This document shows, in pieces, positions 19,428 through 27,580 of a stretch of 64,000 bases of DNA; position 1 is the stretch's first letter, and each line of letters opens with the position of its first letter. A model generated the notes under the pieces. It had not been told where the DNA came from. It made no database searches and saw only the letters and a program-made list of their open reading frames with translations. The stretch is from Agrobacterium tumefaciens (GTDB lineage: Bacteria; Pseudomonadota; Alphaproteobacteria; Rhizobiales; Rhizobiaceae): contig NZ_CP039903.1 in the NCBI RefSeq assembly GCF_005221385.1, positions 186,001-250,000 of the forward strand. Reading direction: 5' to 3'. A program made the position numbers and the translations under genes.

Positions 19428-19721
19428 CTATGAGGATGATTCGTCCGTTTTTGCGGCAGGCAGACCAATCGTCTGGTCCTCATCGCCGGCGCGACGCGCA
19501 CGAACCTGCTGTTTGCGCTTGAGAAGGTTTTCACGAAGCTTCTTCGCCGCCCGCGCCTTGCGCTCCGCCTCGCGCTGCCGTGCCTTCTCGCCCGGGCCAG
19601 CCTGCTGGGCACCGGTTGCCGTCACGGCGGACGGTTCTGCGGCGTCGTTCGCGCAAATCGCTGCATTCGCCTGTTTGTCATGATGTTCGTTCATAAATTC
19701 AGCAATATCCGAAAAATGCAT
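19428..19721 (-). CDS. Small Lys/Arg-rich hypothetical protein
   Basis: A 97-residue frame between murA and tRNA-Thr. The middle is a highly charged helix (KARQREAERKARAAKKL, then LRENLLKRKQQ) and the ends are polar. An alternative ATG at 19691 would give 87 residues; neither start has a clear ribosome site. No family was recognised. A codon pattern free of stops and the absence of another gene make it plausible but not certain. Confidence 0.5.
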   Translation of the reverse strand: MHFSDIAEFMNEHHDKQANAAICANDAAEPSAVTATGAQQAGPGEKARQREAERKARAAKKLRENLLKRKQQVRARRAGDEDQTIGLPAAKTDESSS

Positions 19722-19849
19722 TTTTCAACAGGGGGAACGCTTTTTTGCCCCGCTTGATGAAGAATATCGTTTTGCGACTTGCGCTCATCAAAAACCTATG
19801 GCAATAGGCCGCCACGCTTGATGCTGAAGCACACGCTTCGGCACCGGAT

Positions 19850-19924
19850 GCTGCTATAGCTCAGGGGTAGAGCACTCCCTTGGTAAGGGAGAGGCCGAGA
19901 GTTCAAATCTCTCTAGCAGCACCA
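19850..19924 (+). tRNA. tRNA-Thr (anticodon GGT)
   Basis: A full cloverleaf: acceptor arms GCTGCTA / TAGCAGC, D arm with AGCTCAGGGGTAGAGC, anticodon stem CTCCC / GGGAG around TTGGTAA (anticodon GGT), T arm AGAGTTCAAATCTCT, and an encoded CCA end. A GC hairpin with a short T run (19983-20002) may end transcription. Confidence 0.97.
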
Positions 19925-20052
19925 TTTCTCCCATAAATTCAAAAAATTACGCGCCTAGCCGAGCCGCCGGCATTAGTCTGCCGCGCGCTGCTTGCGCGCT
20001 TTCCCAAGCACTCCGTGTAAGCCTTGGAGAACAGAAATCCAGACGAACGGGA

Positions 20053-20080
20053 AAACCGCGCCTCTTGCGAAGCGCGGTTT
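20053..20080 (-). terminator. Probable terminator downstream of the third flagellin gene
   Basis: A 9-bp inverted repeat AAACCGCGC / GCGCGGTTT with a 10-base loop, followed on the minus strand by TTTTCCC. A second hairpin (CGCCCGT / ACGGGCG, 20122-20140) lies right after the stop codon. Confidence 0.6.
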
Positions 20081-20144
20081 CCATATCCGAATATTCTGTT
20101 GCTGCCAGAGCGGGACGAAACCGCCCGTAGCCAACGGGCGCCGC

Positions 20145-21482
20145 TTACTGGCGGAATAGCGACAGGATATTTTCGGAGCTGGTATTGGCGATGGAAAGCG
20201 ACTGGATCGCCAGCTGCTGCTGCGTCTGGAGAGCCTTGAGCTTCGTGGACTCTTCGTTCATGTCGGCGTCAACCAAGCGGCCGATGCCCTTGTCGATGGA
20301 GTCGGTCAGCTTCGAGACGAAGTCTTCCTGCAGATCGAGACGCATCTTGATTGAACCAAGATCGGCGCTTGCGCTGATAAGCGATTCCAGCTGCGTGTTG
20401 ACGAACTGGATCATGTTGTCGAGACCGTCATTGTCGGTCAGCGGCTGGCCTTTGGCATCCGTCAGCCCGCTGAGGTCCTTGGTGATGTCCAGATCGATCA
20501 GCGAGTAATCAAGCTTCTGCGCCATCTGCGACGTTGCCGCAGCGGTTTCGAGATAGATATTGTTGTTGGAGGAGCCACCGGTGCCGATCGCCGTCACAGT
20601 GGTGCCAGCGGGCGTCGGTGCCGTATTGTTGGCCTTCACATAGAGGGCTTCGCCAGCTGCGTTTTCACCGATCTTGAAATAGGTGCCGTTGTTTCTTGCG
20701 GTTGTTGCCGCGGCAACGGTTACGAGGCCGGTTGTTGCGTCCGCAGCCGAAACCGTGGTTGTCGTACCCGACGGGAAACCAAGAAGCTGAGCTTCGGTAA
20801 ACACTTTTGCGGTAGAAGGCGTGGTTGTCGCAACACCTGCGGGCGTCGTCGTGGTGATTTCGAAATCACGCAGAACACCGGTGTCGGAGTAATAGGCAGC
20901 GCTGTCGAGAATGCCGTTTTTCGTCGCGCCGGTTGACGTATCGAAAAGCGCGGTCTTGTTATCAACCTGAATGTTGATGGTCTTGACGGCGACGTTACCT
21001 GCACCATCACGAACGAAGGAACCGACGATCTGTTTGGTGACCGGCGTCAGGTTGCCCGAAGCGTCGCTGATCTTGCCCTTCAGCCAGTTTTCGCCGGAGA
21101 AGGAGGCGGATTCGCCGATGCTCTTGAGCTGGTCCTGAAGCTGGCGGATTTCTTCCTGGATCTTTGCCTTGTCGACACCTGCTTCGCGGGCTGCAACCAG
21201 CTTCTTGCTGATTTCCTTGACGACATCGACGGTGGTTTCCATGGCGGAATAGGCGGTATCGACCTTTGCGGCGCCGAGGCCGAGGGCGTCCTGCACGGCG
21301 GAAAGAGCGCCATTATCGGAACGCATGGTGGTCGCGATCGACCAGTAGGCGGCGTTGTCGGATGCGGTCTTGACGCGCAGGCCGGAGGAGACACGCGACT
21401 GCGTTTCTTCCATGTTGCTGCCGATGGCGCGAAGGGTCTGAAGGGCGGCCATTGCCGCGACGTTTGTCAAAATGCTGGTCAT
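20145..21482 (-). CDS. flaC: Flagellin, third of the tandem array (FlaC position)
   Basis: A 445-residue filament protein. The conserved ends are clear: MTSILTNVAAMAALQTL at the N-terminus and MNEESTKLKALQTQQQLAIQ with SENILSLFRQ at the C-terminus. Between about residues 160 and 350 is a Thr/Ala-rich variable region that should face outward. The gene follows two paralogues and has a leader able to fold over its ribosome site (21490-21521). The name follows the flaA-flaB-flaC order described for Agrobacterium. Upstream and downstream sequences indicate transcription apart from its neighbour. Confidence 0.9.
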   Translation of the reverse strand: MTSILTNVAAMAALQTLRAIGSNMEETQSRVSSGLRVKTASDNAAYWSIATTMRSDNGALSAVQDALGLGAAKVDTAYSAMETTVDVVKEISKKLVAAREAGVDKAKIQEEIRQLQDQLKSIGESASFSGENWLKGKISDASGNLTPVTKQIVGSFVRDGAGNVAVKTINIQVDNKTALFDTSTGATKNGILDSAAYYSDTGVLRDFEITTTTPAGVATTTPSTAKVFTEAQLLGFPSGTTTTVSAADATTGLVTVAAATTARNNGTYFKIGENAAGEALYVKANNTAPTPAGTTVTAIGTGGSSNNNIYLETAAATSQMAQKLDYSLIDLDITKDLSGLTDAKGQPLTDNDGLDNMIQFVNTQLESLISASADLGSIKMRLDLQEDFVSKLTDSIDKGIGRLVDADMNEESTKLKALQTQQQLAIQSLSIANTSSENILSLFRQ

Positions 21483-21485
21483 AAT

Positions 21486-21527
21486 TATTTGCCCCTTGAT
21501 TGGCTGAAATGAAAAGGGACATTCCGG
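21486..21527 (-). promoter_or_regulatory. Flagellin leader hairpin covering the ribosome site (flaC)
   Basis: On the minus-strand transcript UGUCCCUU (complement of 21514-21521) can pair over 8 bp with AAGGGGCA (complement of 21490-21497), which is the ribosome site 9 bases before the start codon. The loop is 16 bases and holds CAGCCA. The same element precedes the other two tandem flagellins. Confidence 0.55.
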
Positions 21528-21690
21528 ATTGCCGCCGGGAACGATCGAGCGGCTTGATGCCTGTTAACCTCTTTTTCGTCTTGGTTAACCAATCGTTTCG
21601 ATGACTAGGTTTTAGGCGGCGAATGGTTAACAAAGCCTAAATCAAAAAAGGGAAAAATTAAGGAACGATAATTTTTCTTAACCATAATGA

Positions 21691-21716
21691 AAAAAGCCGC
21701 GCTCGAGGCGCGGCTT
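21691..21716 (-). terminator. Terminator after the second flagellin gene
   Basis: A 10-bp stem AAAGCCGCGC / GCGCGGCTTT with a 5-base loop and a T run on the minus strand, 27 bases past the flaB stop. It shows that flaB and flaC are separate transcription units. Confidence 0.85.
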
Positions 21717-21742
21717 TCCGTTTTTGATGATGTTGCCCGTGA

Positions 21743-23086
21743 TTAACGGAAGAGCGAGAGAATGCTCTGCGAGTCGTTGTTGGCGATCGACAGGGCCTGA
21801 ACAGCCAGCTGCTGTTGGGTCTGAAGAGCCTTCAGCATCGTGGATTCTTCGTTCATTTCAGCGTCGACCAGGCGACCGATGCCCTTGTCGAGCGAGTCGG
21901 TCAGCTTGTTGACGAAGTTTTCCTGCAGTTCGATGCGCATCTTGACCGAGCCGAGGTCGGCGGCAGCGGACGTCATGCTCTGGAGCTGCTTGTCGACGAA
22001 GGATACCATCGCGTCGAGGTACTGGTTTTCCGAGACTGCCGAGCCGTCGCTGTTCTTGAACGTGCCGGTCAGATCCTTGGTGATGTCCAGAGACGTCAGC
22101 GAGTAGGTGAGCTGCGTTGCAAGCTGGGCGTCAGCGCCTTCTTCGAGGTAGATCTTGGTGGTGCCGTCGAGGCCAACGGCAATGTTGGTCTTGGTTGCCG
22201 GCGCAGTCGGCGCAGTCGTGTTGATTTTCACGTACTGGTCGTTGCCAAGATTGAAGTAGGTGCCGTTGACGTTCGGAGTGGTCGTATCGGCATTAGCGAT
22301 CGTGACGATACCCGTTGCAGCGGCGGTGGTGAAGGTGACGGCGGTGCCGGCTGTTGCTTCCTTCAGGCCCTTAAGCTGAGCTTCAGTGTAAACCTTGGCT
22401 GCAGCAACCTTGGTCACCGGCTGAGCGGCGCCTACGCCGTCCGAGTCATTGGTGATTTCGAACAGCTTGTAGCTGCCCGTGGAAGAAAAATAAGCGTAGG
22501 AGTCGAGGACGCCCTGCTTGTCCTTTGCAGCGCCCGAAGACGTGTCGAACAGGACCGTGTTACGGCTCAGGTCAACATTAACGGTCTTTACGGATACGTT
22601 ACCGGCGGCGTCGCGGATGAAGGAGCCCACGATCTGCTTGGTGACGTTCTTCAGTTCGCCAGCGCCGTTGCTGACGGTGGCCTGCAGCCAGTTTTCACCG
22701 GAGAAGGAAGAGGAGCTGGAGATCGACTTCAGCTGATCCTGGAGCTGCTTGATTTCTTCCTGGATCTTGGACTTGTCGACGCCGGGTTCGCGGGCGGCAA
22801 CCAGCTTGTTCTTGATTTCCTTGACGACGTCGATGGACGATTCCATACCGGAATAAGCCGTATCAACCTTGGCAGCGCCGAGGCCGAGAGCGTCCTGGAC
22901 GGCCGAAAGTGCGCCGTTGTCGGAACGCATCGTGGTCGCGATCGACCAGTAAGCGGCGTTGTCGGAAGCTTCGCCGACGCGCTGGCCGGAGGAAACGCGG
23001 TCCTGCGTCGTTTCCATGTTCTGGCCGATAGAGCGCAGGGTCTGAAGTGCAGACATAGCTGCGACGTTAGTAAGAATGCTCGTCAT
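21743..23086 (-). CDS. flaB: Flagellin, second of the tandem array (FlaB position)
   Basis: A 447-residue flagellin close to the third gene: N-terminus MTSILTNVAAMSALQTL, coiled-coil segment DNAAYWSIATTMRSDNGALS, and C-terminus with SILSLFR. The variable middle (about 160-350) is rich in Thr/Ala and contains repeated Thr-Ala runs. It has its own upstream region, leader hairpin (23095-23126) and terminator. In the family such secondary flagellins are incorporated with the major one. Confidence 0.9.
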   Translation of the reverse strand: MTSILTNVAAMSALQTLRSIGQNMETTQDRVSSGQRVGEASDNAAYWSIATTMRSDNGALSAVQDALGLGAAKVDTAYSGMESSIDVVKEIKNKLVAAREPGVDKSKIQEEIKQLQDQLKSISSSSSFSGENWLQATVSNGAGELKNVTKQIVGSFIRDAAGNVSVKTVNVDLSRNTVLFDTSSGAAKDKQGVLDSYAYFSSTGSYKLFEITNDSDGVGAAQPVTKVAAAKVYTEAQLKGLKEATAGTAVTFTTAAATGIVTIANADTTTPNVNGTYFNLGNDQYVKINTTAPTAPATKTNIAVGLDGTTKIYLEEGADAQLATQLTYSLTSLDITKDLTGTFKNSDGSAVSENQYLDAMVSFVDKQLQSMTSAAADLGSVKMRIELQENFVNKLTDSLDKGIGRLVDAEMNEESTMLKALQTQQQLAVQALSIANNDSQSILSLFR

Positions 23087-23089
23087 AGT

Positions 23090-23132
23090 AGATTTGCCCC
23101 TTGAATGGCTGATTAGAAAAGGGACATTCCGG
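23090..23132 (-). promoter_or_regulatory. Flagellin leader hairpin covering the ribosome site (flaB)
   Basis: UGUCCCUU (complement of 23119-23126) can pair over 8 bp with AAGGGGCA (complement of 23095-23102), the ribosome site. The loop is again 16 bases with the CAGCCA motif shared with flaC. Confidence 0.55.
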
Positions 23133-23679
23133 TCTCACCGGGAACGGCGCACAGCGTCATGCCTGCTAACCGGCTGATTTTTAAAGGTTAGCTCACCGTT
23201 TCGATGGCTCTAGCTAACCTTTATATAGTTAATGAAGACCTAATGGCTTTCTAAAAAAGTACATTCTGGCGGTTTGTTTTGCAACCCTTGCGCGTGCGCG
23301 CGCGTAGCTGGAAATGTTTAAAAAAATAATAAAGCCGCACCCGTTTCCGGATGCGGCTTTGATAGAGGGGCAATACGCTCGGGTCAGCCTCCGTTGCGTC
23401 TGCCATTTTCACCCGATTACAAGACGGTCAGCCACCGCTTGCGATCTTGTGTTTTATGTCATTCCGGCCAGCGGCTATCCGCTTGTCCATGCGCAAAATC
23501 TGACAGCCGGTGCTTTCCAATTTCCTAATTTCAGCGGACGCCCGGGCCTTCACTCTAATCGTGGTAAATGCTTTGAAAGCAGGAATGGTAAATGAAACCT
23601 TGCGGTTTGCATGCCATGCCCGGAACGCAAAACCGCGCCCTTTCGGGCGCGGCTCGTTTTTTTAGAATTTTCGTTCCGA
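23133..23679. other. Region between the first and second flagellin genes with two minus-strand terminators
   Basis: It holds the flaB promoter region (23150-23230), a GC-alternating stretch (23288-23304), a terminator-like hairpin at 23332-23362 (AAAGCCGCA / TGCGGCTTT, then a T-rich tail on the minus strand) and the flaA terminator at 23633-23652. Between the two hairpins lie about 270 bases that read on the minus strand into a terminator; a 41-codon GTG frame (23553-23428) is the only frame of note and is weak. Confidence 0.5.
23633..23652 (-). terminator. Terminator after the first flagellin gene
   Basis: A perfect 8-bp stem CCGCGCCC / GGGCGCGG with a TTTC loop, 27 bases beyond the flaA stop. 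On the minus strand the tail is TTTTGCG. Confidence 0.7.
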
Positions 23680-24690
23680 TTAACGGAAGAGCGACAGGAT
23701 GTTCTGCGAGTCGCTGTTGGCGATCGACAGGGCCTGAATTGCCAGCTGCTGCTGCGTCTGCAGAGCCTTGAGGCGGGTGGACTCTTCGTTCATGTCGGCG
23801 TCAACCAGACGGCCGATACCCTTTTCCATGGTCGAGGTCAGCTTGGAGACGAAGTCTTCCTGCATGGAGATGCGGTTGGACACCGAACCCAGATCGGCAG
23901 CAGCGCTGTTGAGGGTTTCAAGCTGCTTGTCGACGTGGCTGATGAGCTTGTCGAGGATGTCGTTGTCGGTTGCAGCGGCAGTGCCGAGCATTGTGGCGCC
24001 AGCGCCCTTGTAGATCGACAGGTCCGAGATATCGAGGTTCGAAACAGTCTGCTTTACGCCGTCTGCGATCGCTGCCTTGTCGAGAATGCCCGTGCCCTTG
24101 CCGTCCGTCACAGCGCCGGTGTCGAACAGGATGTTCGAACCGCTGAGCTGCATGTCAACGCGCTGAACCTTGACGGCGCCAGCGGAGTCACGGGTGAAGG
24201 ATGCGACAACCTGCTTTTTCAGGTTGGCGATAGCGGCATCGTCCGTACCGACAGCAAATGCGGCGCCATCGTTGGATGCCTTCGTCTTCAGCCAGTTTTC
24301 ACCGTTGAAGGTTGCGGAGTCTGCGATGGAGGTCAGCTGCTTCTGGAGCTGGCCAATTTCCTTCTGGATCTTCTTCTTGTCGGCGGTCGGGTCCTGAGCA
24401 AGGATCAGCTTGTCCTTGATTTCCTGGACGACCTTGATGGTGGCTTCCATACCGGAATAAGCCGTGTCGACCTTGGCAGCGCCGATGCCGAGCGCGTCGG
24501 AAACGGTAGAGAGCGCCGAAGCGTCCGAACGCATGGTGGTCGCGATGGACCAGTAAGCGGCGTTGTCGGAGGCGGAACCTACTTTGAGGCCCGACGAAAT
24601 ACGGCCCTGTGTGGTCTCCATGTTGTTGCCGATAGAACGCAGCGTCTGGAGAGCAGCCATAGAGGAGGCGTTGGTGAGAATGCTTGCCAT
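23680..24690 (-). CDS. flaA: Flagellin, first of the tandem array (FlaA position, probable major flagellin)
   Basis: A 336-residue flagellin, about 110 residues shorter than its three paralogues here because the variable middle is small. Conserved ends: MASILTNASSMAALQTL and MNEESTRLKALQTQQQLAIQ with SQNILSLFR. FlaA is the main filament protein in Agrobacterium and rhizobia. The start at 24690 is preceded by AAGGGAC as ribosome site and a leader hairpin; upstream is a 370-base promoter region. The FliP operon ends upstream with its own terminator. Confidence 0.92.
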   Translation of the reverse strand: MASILTNASSMAALQTLRSIGNNMETTQGRISSGLKVGSASDNAAYWSIATTMRSDASALSTVSDALGIGAAKVDTAYSGMEATIKVVQEIKDKLILAQDPTADKKKIQKEIGQLQKQLTSIADSATFNGENWLKTKASNDGAAFAVGTDDAAIANLKKQVVASFTRDSAGAVKVQRVDMQLSGSNILFDTGAVTDGKGTGILDKAAIADGVKQTVSNLDISDLSIYKGAGATMLGTAAATDNDILDKLISHVDKQLETLNSAAADLGSVSNRISMQEDFVSKLTSTMEKGIGRLVDADMNEESTRLKALQTQQQLAIQALSIANSDSQNILSLFR

Positions 24691-24694
24691 AATA

Positions 24695-24740
24695 TATTGT
24701 CCCTTGTTTTTACGAGATACTGGAATTGGGGACATTCCGG
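24695..24740 (-). promoter_or_regulatory. Flagellin leader hairpin covering the ribosome site (flaA)
   Basis: UGUCCC (complement of 24729-24734) can pair with GGGACA (complement of 24698-24703), 6 perfect bp. Compared with flaB/flaC the pairing uses U-A where they use a U-G pair. The loop is about 25 bases. Confidence 0.5.
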
Positions 24741-24993
24741 ACTTCGTATTACCGGTCACAACGTTTCGGCTTCATGCCACTCGGTTCAGAGTTACTTGTC
24801 TCTTGAAACCAAACCCGCTGTGTGTAGGGAGAATTTCGCAGCGAAAAATTGCGTAATTATTAATTTGAGCATTAAGAAATACTGGAAAATACTTATGGTT
24901 ACTGCAAAGTGTATTTAAATGGTAAGTTTTTAATTTAAAATTATAGTTATCCGGGCCCTAGCAAAATTGGTAACCAAAGCCTTAAAACGCGAA

Positions 24994-25021
24994 AACCCCG
25001 CTGCCGTGGGGCTGCGGGGTT
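24994..25021 (-). terminator. Terminator of the flgB-fliP operon
   Basis: An 8-bp stem AACCCCGC / GCGGGGTT with a 12-base loop and TTTTCGCGTTTT on the minus strand, 42 bases past the fliP stop codon. Confidence 0.75.
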
Positions 25022-25062
25022 AACAAACAGGATTAACGAAGTTTATTTCGGCACAAATGCCG

Positions 25063-25800
25063 TCAGTTGAACGATCTGACGAGGCTGCCGACGAGCAGGT
25101 TCCAGCCGTCGATCAGCACGAAAAACAGGATCTTGAACGGCAGGGAAATCGAGGTGGGCGGCAGCATCATCATGCCCATGGCCATGGTGATGGTGGCGAC
25201 GATGAGGTCGATGACCAGAAACGGCAGGATGATCAGGAAGCCGATCTCGAAACCGCGGCGGATTTCCGACAGCATGAAGGCCGGAACGAGAACGCGGTAA
25301 TCGACGACATTGTCGGTCATCACTTCCTGTCCGCGCTCACGGGCGATATCGACGAACAGCTTCAGGTCCTTGTCACGCGTATTGGCGTTCATGAAGGTAC
25401 GGAAGGGTTCGGCGATGCGCCCTATCGCCTGCTGTTCGTTGATCTGGTTCTGCAAAAGCGGCTGCACGCCGTCCGTCCAGGCTTTGTCGAAGGTGGGCGA
25501 CATGACGTAGAAGGTCATGAACATCGCCATCGACAGCAGGATCATGTTGGATGGCGTCGAGGCAAGGCCCATGCCGGAGCGCAGGATCGAAAAGGCGATC
25601 ACGAAACGAGGAAAGCTCGTGACCATGATCAGGATGCCCGGCGCGACGGAGAGAACTGTCAGAAGGCCGAAGGTGCGGATGATCCATGCCGCGACGGATC
25701 CGTCGATCTGCGTATTGAACAGATCGGACGGAAATTGCTGGGCGCTGGCAAGGCCCGGCAAGGCGAGGAGGACGGCGATGGTTACAAGAAATCGAATCAT
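25063..25800 (-). CDS. fliP: Flagellar type III export gate protein FliP
   Basis: FliP forms the pentameric core of the export gate with FliQ and FliR. The 245-residue protein has a cleavable signal sequence (about 1-20, ending ASA), then family motifs MVTSFPRFVIAFSILRSGMG, a periplasmic Gln-rich segment and C-terminal membrane helices with GFLIILPFLVIDLIVA and MMLPPTSISLPFKIL. It ends the long minus-strand operon; its start overlaps the fliL stop by four bases. FliO, its usual chaperone, is not seen. Confidence 0.97.
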   Translation of the reverse strand: MIRFLVTIAVLLALPGLASAQQFPSDLFNTQIDGSVAAWIIRTFGLLTVLSVAPGILIMVTSFPRFVIAFSILRSGMGLASTPSNMILLSMAMFMTFYVMSPTFDKAWTDGVQPLLQNQINEQQAIGRIAEPFRTFMNANTRDKDLKLFVDIARERGQEVMTDNVVDYRVLVPAFMLSEIRRGFEIGFLIILPFLVIDLIVATITMAMGMMMLPPTSISLPFKILFFVLIDGWNLLVGSLVRSFN

Positions 25801-26300
25801 TCGATGACAAAGGTCCGGAACATGACCTTGGATACGCGCCCTTGCGAGCGCAGGTCAACTCGTTCCTGAATGTCATCCTTAAGATATTGAAAGCCGCGCG
25901 GCCCTTCCAGCTGCTGAAGGGAAACGGTGCGCACATAGGCCATGATATCCTGGTGGATATCCTCCGCCAGCCCGACTTCCACCGGCCCCTTGAACATCAG
26001 CGCCACTTCCAGCCGCACCCAGTTGGTCGAAGGGTAGGCGAGGTTGGTGGTGATGGGGTCGAGCTGGACGATGCCGTTCGCTTCGGCGGAGATTTTCTCT
26101 ATGCCCTCGGCGGCCTTGCCTTTTTCAGCCGAAGCGGCCGGCGCGTGCGCTGCGGCTTCCGCGCCGGCGATCTTGGGGGCGATCATGCCGCCCACCAGCC
26201 AGCCGCCGCCCGCACCGAGCAGCGTCAGGATCACAACGCCAGCGATGGTCATGACCACCGGAGAGGACTTTTTCTTGCTCTCAGCCTGTTCGTTTTCCAT
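25797..26300 (-). CDS. fliL: Flagellar basal-body-associated protein FliL
   Basis: FliL surrounds the stator units and supports torque. The 167-residue protein has a short cytoplasmic N-terminus, one membrane helix (about 16-40, rich in Gly), an Ala/Lys linker and a periplasmic domain ending RVSKVMFRTFVIE, typical of FliL. It lies between flgH and fliP and overlaps fliP by four bases. A second protein of like topology is encoded at 58202. Confidence 0.93.
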   Translation of the reverse strand: MENEQAESKKKSSPVVMTIAGVVILTLLGAGGGWLVGGMIAPKIAGAEAAAHAPAASAEKGKAAEGIEKISAEANGIVQLDPITTNLAYPSTNWVRLEVALMFKGPVEVGLAEDIHQDIMAYVRTVSLQQLEGPRGFQYLKDDIQERVDLRSQGRVSKVMFRTFVIE

Positions 26301-26327
26301 GGTCAGTCCCGCTCCCGCAAACCGGCG

Positions 26328-27047
26328 TCAGAGCGGCGAGAACAGGTCGACGACCTGCTGACCGACCGGGGGCTGCTGCACTTCCGTCAGGCGGCCACGA
26401 CCGCCGTAGGAGATGCGGGCTTCGGCGATACGCTCATAGGAAATCATGTTCTGCGCATCGACATCCTGCGGCCTGACGATACCGCCGACATTGAGGATGC
26501 GGATTTCGTGGTTGACGCGCACTTCCTGCGAACCGCTGATGATGAGGTTGCCGTTTTCCAGAATGCCGGTCACCACGGCAGCCACCATCAGCGTCAGCTT
26601 TTCAGAACGCTTGGTCTTGCCCTTGGCCTGGGTGTCGGTGTCGGATCCGTATTTGATGTTGGAGTCCGCTTCCGGCGTCCAGCCGAAGATTTCCGCCTTG
26701 GCCTTCCAGTTCAGACCGCTGGAATTGGTGCGGTTGCGTTCGGTCTCGTTGTCGAAATCGGCCTTGTCGTTGATCTGGATGTTGACGGTCAGGATGTCGC
26801 CGATATTCAGCGCGCGCAGATCCTTGAACAATGCGCCCTGGCTGTCGCTCCACAGCGAATAGCCGCTCGCCATATGTTTCGGCTGCTTGGGATACATGCC
26901 CATCTGCGGCGTCTGGCTGAATTGCAGGCCGCTGCCGATCGGGCTCATCGCGGGTGCGTTGCCGATTTCCTTCAGGGTCTGGTTGTTCTGGCAGCCTGCC
27001 AGCAGAGCCAGCGGCAGGAGGAGGGCCGGAAGACGACGCGTGCTCAT
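26328..27047 (-). CDS. flgH: Flagellar L-ring protein FlgH (lipoprotein)
   Basis: FlgH forms the outer-membrane L ring. The 239-residue precursor has a lipoprotein signal with lipobox LLAGC (Cys near residue 19). The family motif SLWSDSQGALFKDLRALNIGDILTV and the C-terminal VGGIVRPQDVDAQNMI are present. It overlaps motE by four bases and lies 27 bases before fliL. Confidence 0.96.
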   Translation of the reverse strand: MSTRRLPALLLPLALLAGCQNNQTLKEIGNAPAMSPIGSGLQFSQTPQMGMYPKQPKHMASGYSLWSDSQGALFKDLRALNIGDILTVNIQINDKADFDNETERNRTNSSGLNWKAKAEIFGWTPEADSNIKYGSDTDTQAKGKTKRSEKLTLMVAAVVTGILENGNLIISGSQEVRVNHEIRILNVGGIVRPQDVDAQNMISYERIAEARISYGGRGRLTEVQQPPVGQQVVDLFSPL

Positions 27048-27580
27048 GAAGGATCCTTCGAAGTGTTTTTGTCGGTTGCCTGCGACATGATGCCGGCGAC
27101 GGTGGCGGCTTTCTGCGCATCCATCTCGCTGAGGATGAGGCCGGATTGGCGCGGCGGCAGCTGCATGATGATGGCGGCCGCGATCTCCACATGCATCTTC
27201 TCGAGCTGGGGTGCGGCGGCGTCCGGCTTCATCGTCTTGTAGACATCGACGAGATTGGCTTTCGCCTGGGCAAGGAAATGTTCGCGGCGCGCCAGCCAGT
27301 CCTCATATTCTGCCTTGCGGTCTTCCAGCACGGAGATGCGCTCGTTGACGTCGGCCTGAAGCTTTTCAAGCTCCTGCTTCTGCATCAGATACCGCTGGTC
27401 GCGGGCGGCATCGGCGATGTTGGTGCAGAATTTCTGGATTTCATCCTGCGTGCTCAGTTCCGACACCACGTTCTGCTGGCTTTCGGCGCCGGCGGCCGGC
27501 AGCAGGAAAAGCAGGGAGGCAACGGCTGCGAACCGGACAAGACCATTCGGCAGGGCTTGGTTTTTAAGAAGTTCCATCAT
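27044..27580 (-). CDS. motE: MotE, periplasmic chaperone for the motor protein MotC
   Basis: A 178-residue secreted protein with a signal peptide (about 1-32) followed by a long coiled coil (QKQELEKLQADVNERISVLEDR region) and a MgtE-N-like module with ILSEMDAQKAATVAGIM. In S. meliloti MotE is a disulphide-linked periplasmic dimer that stabilises MotC. One Cys (in KFCTNIADA) is visible after the signal, which fits dimerisation. It overlaps both flgI and flgH by four bases. Confidence 0.88.
   Translation of the reverse strand: MMELLKNQALPNGLVRFAAVASLLFLLPAAGAESQQNVVSELSTQDEIQKFCTNIADAARDQRYLMQKQELEKLQADVNERISVLEDRKAEYEDWLARREHFLAQAKANLVDVYKTMKPDAAAPQLEKMHVEIAAAIIMQLPPRQSGLILSEMDAQKAATVAGIMSQATDKNTSKDPS

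Larger units (their letters stand above)
24691..25062. other. Region between flaA and fliP: flaA promoter and leader, fliP terminator
   Basis: It holds the flaA leader (24695-24740), a conserved GGCATGAAGCCG box (complement of 24767-24778) shared with the other flagellins, an AT-rich block at 24840-24950 likely carrying upstream regulatory sites, and the terminator at 24994-25021. No gene was seen. Confidence 0.6.

Noticed and set aside
19850..19924. tRNA-Thr as an integration site of a mobile element
   Set aside because: No integrase, no direct repeat of the tRNA end and no change in composition is seen on either side.
23314..23595. A 93-codon plus-strand frame between flaA and flaB
   Set aside because: Its start lies next to a GC hairpin, there is no ribosome site, and the protein is Cys/His/Pro-rich without pattern; it probably is not coding.
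20145..24690. Flagellin phase variation by inversion
   Set aside because: The three tandem copies are in the same orientation, with separate leaders and terminators, and no recombinase gene or inverted recombination sites lie near.
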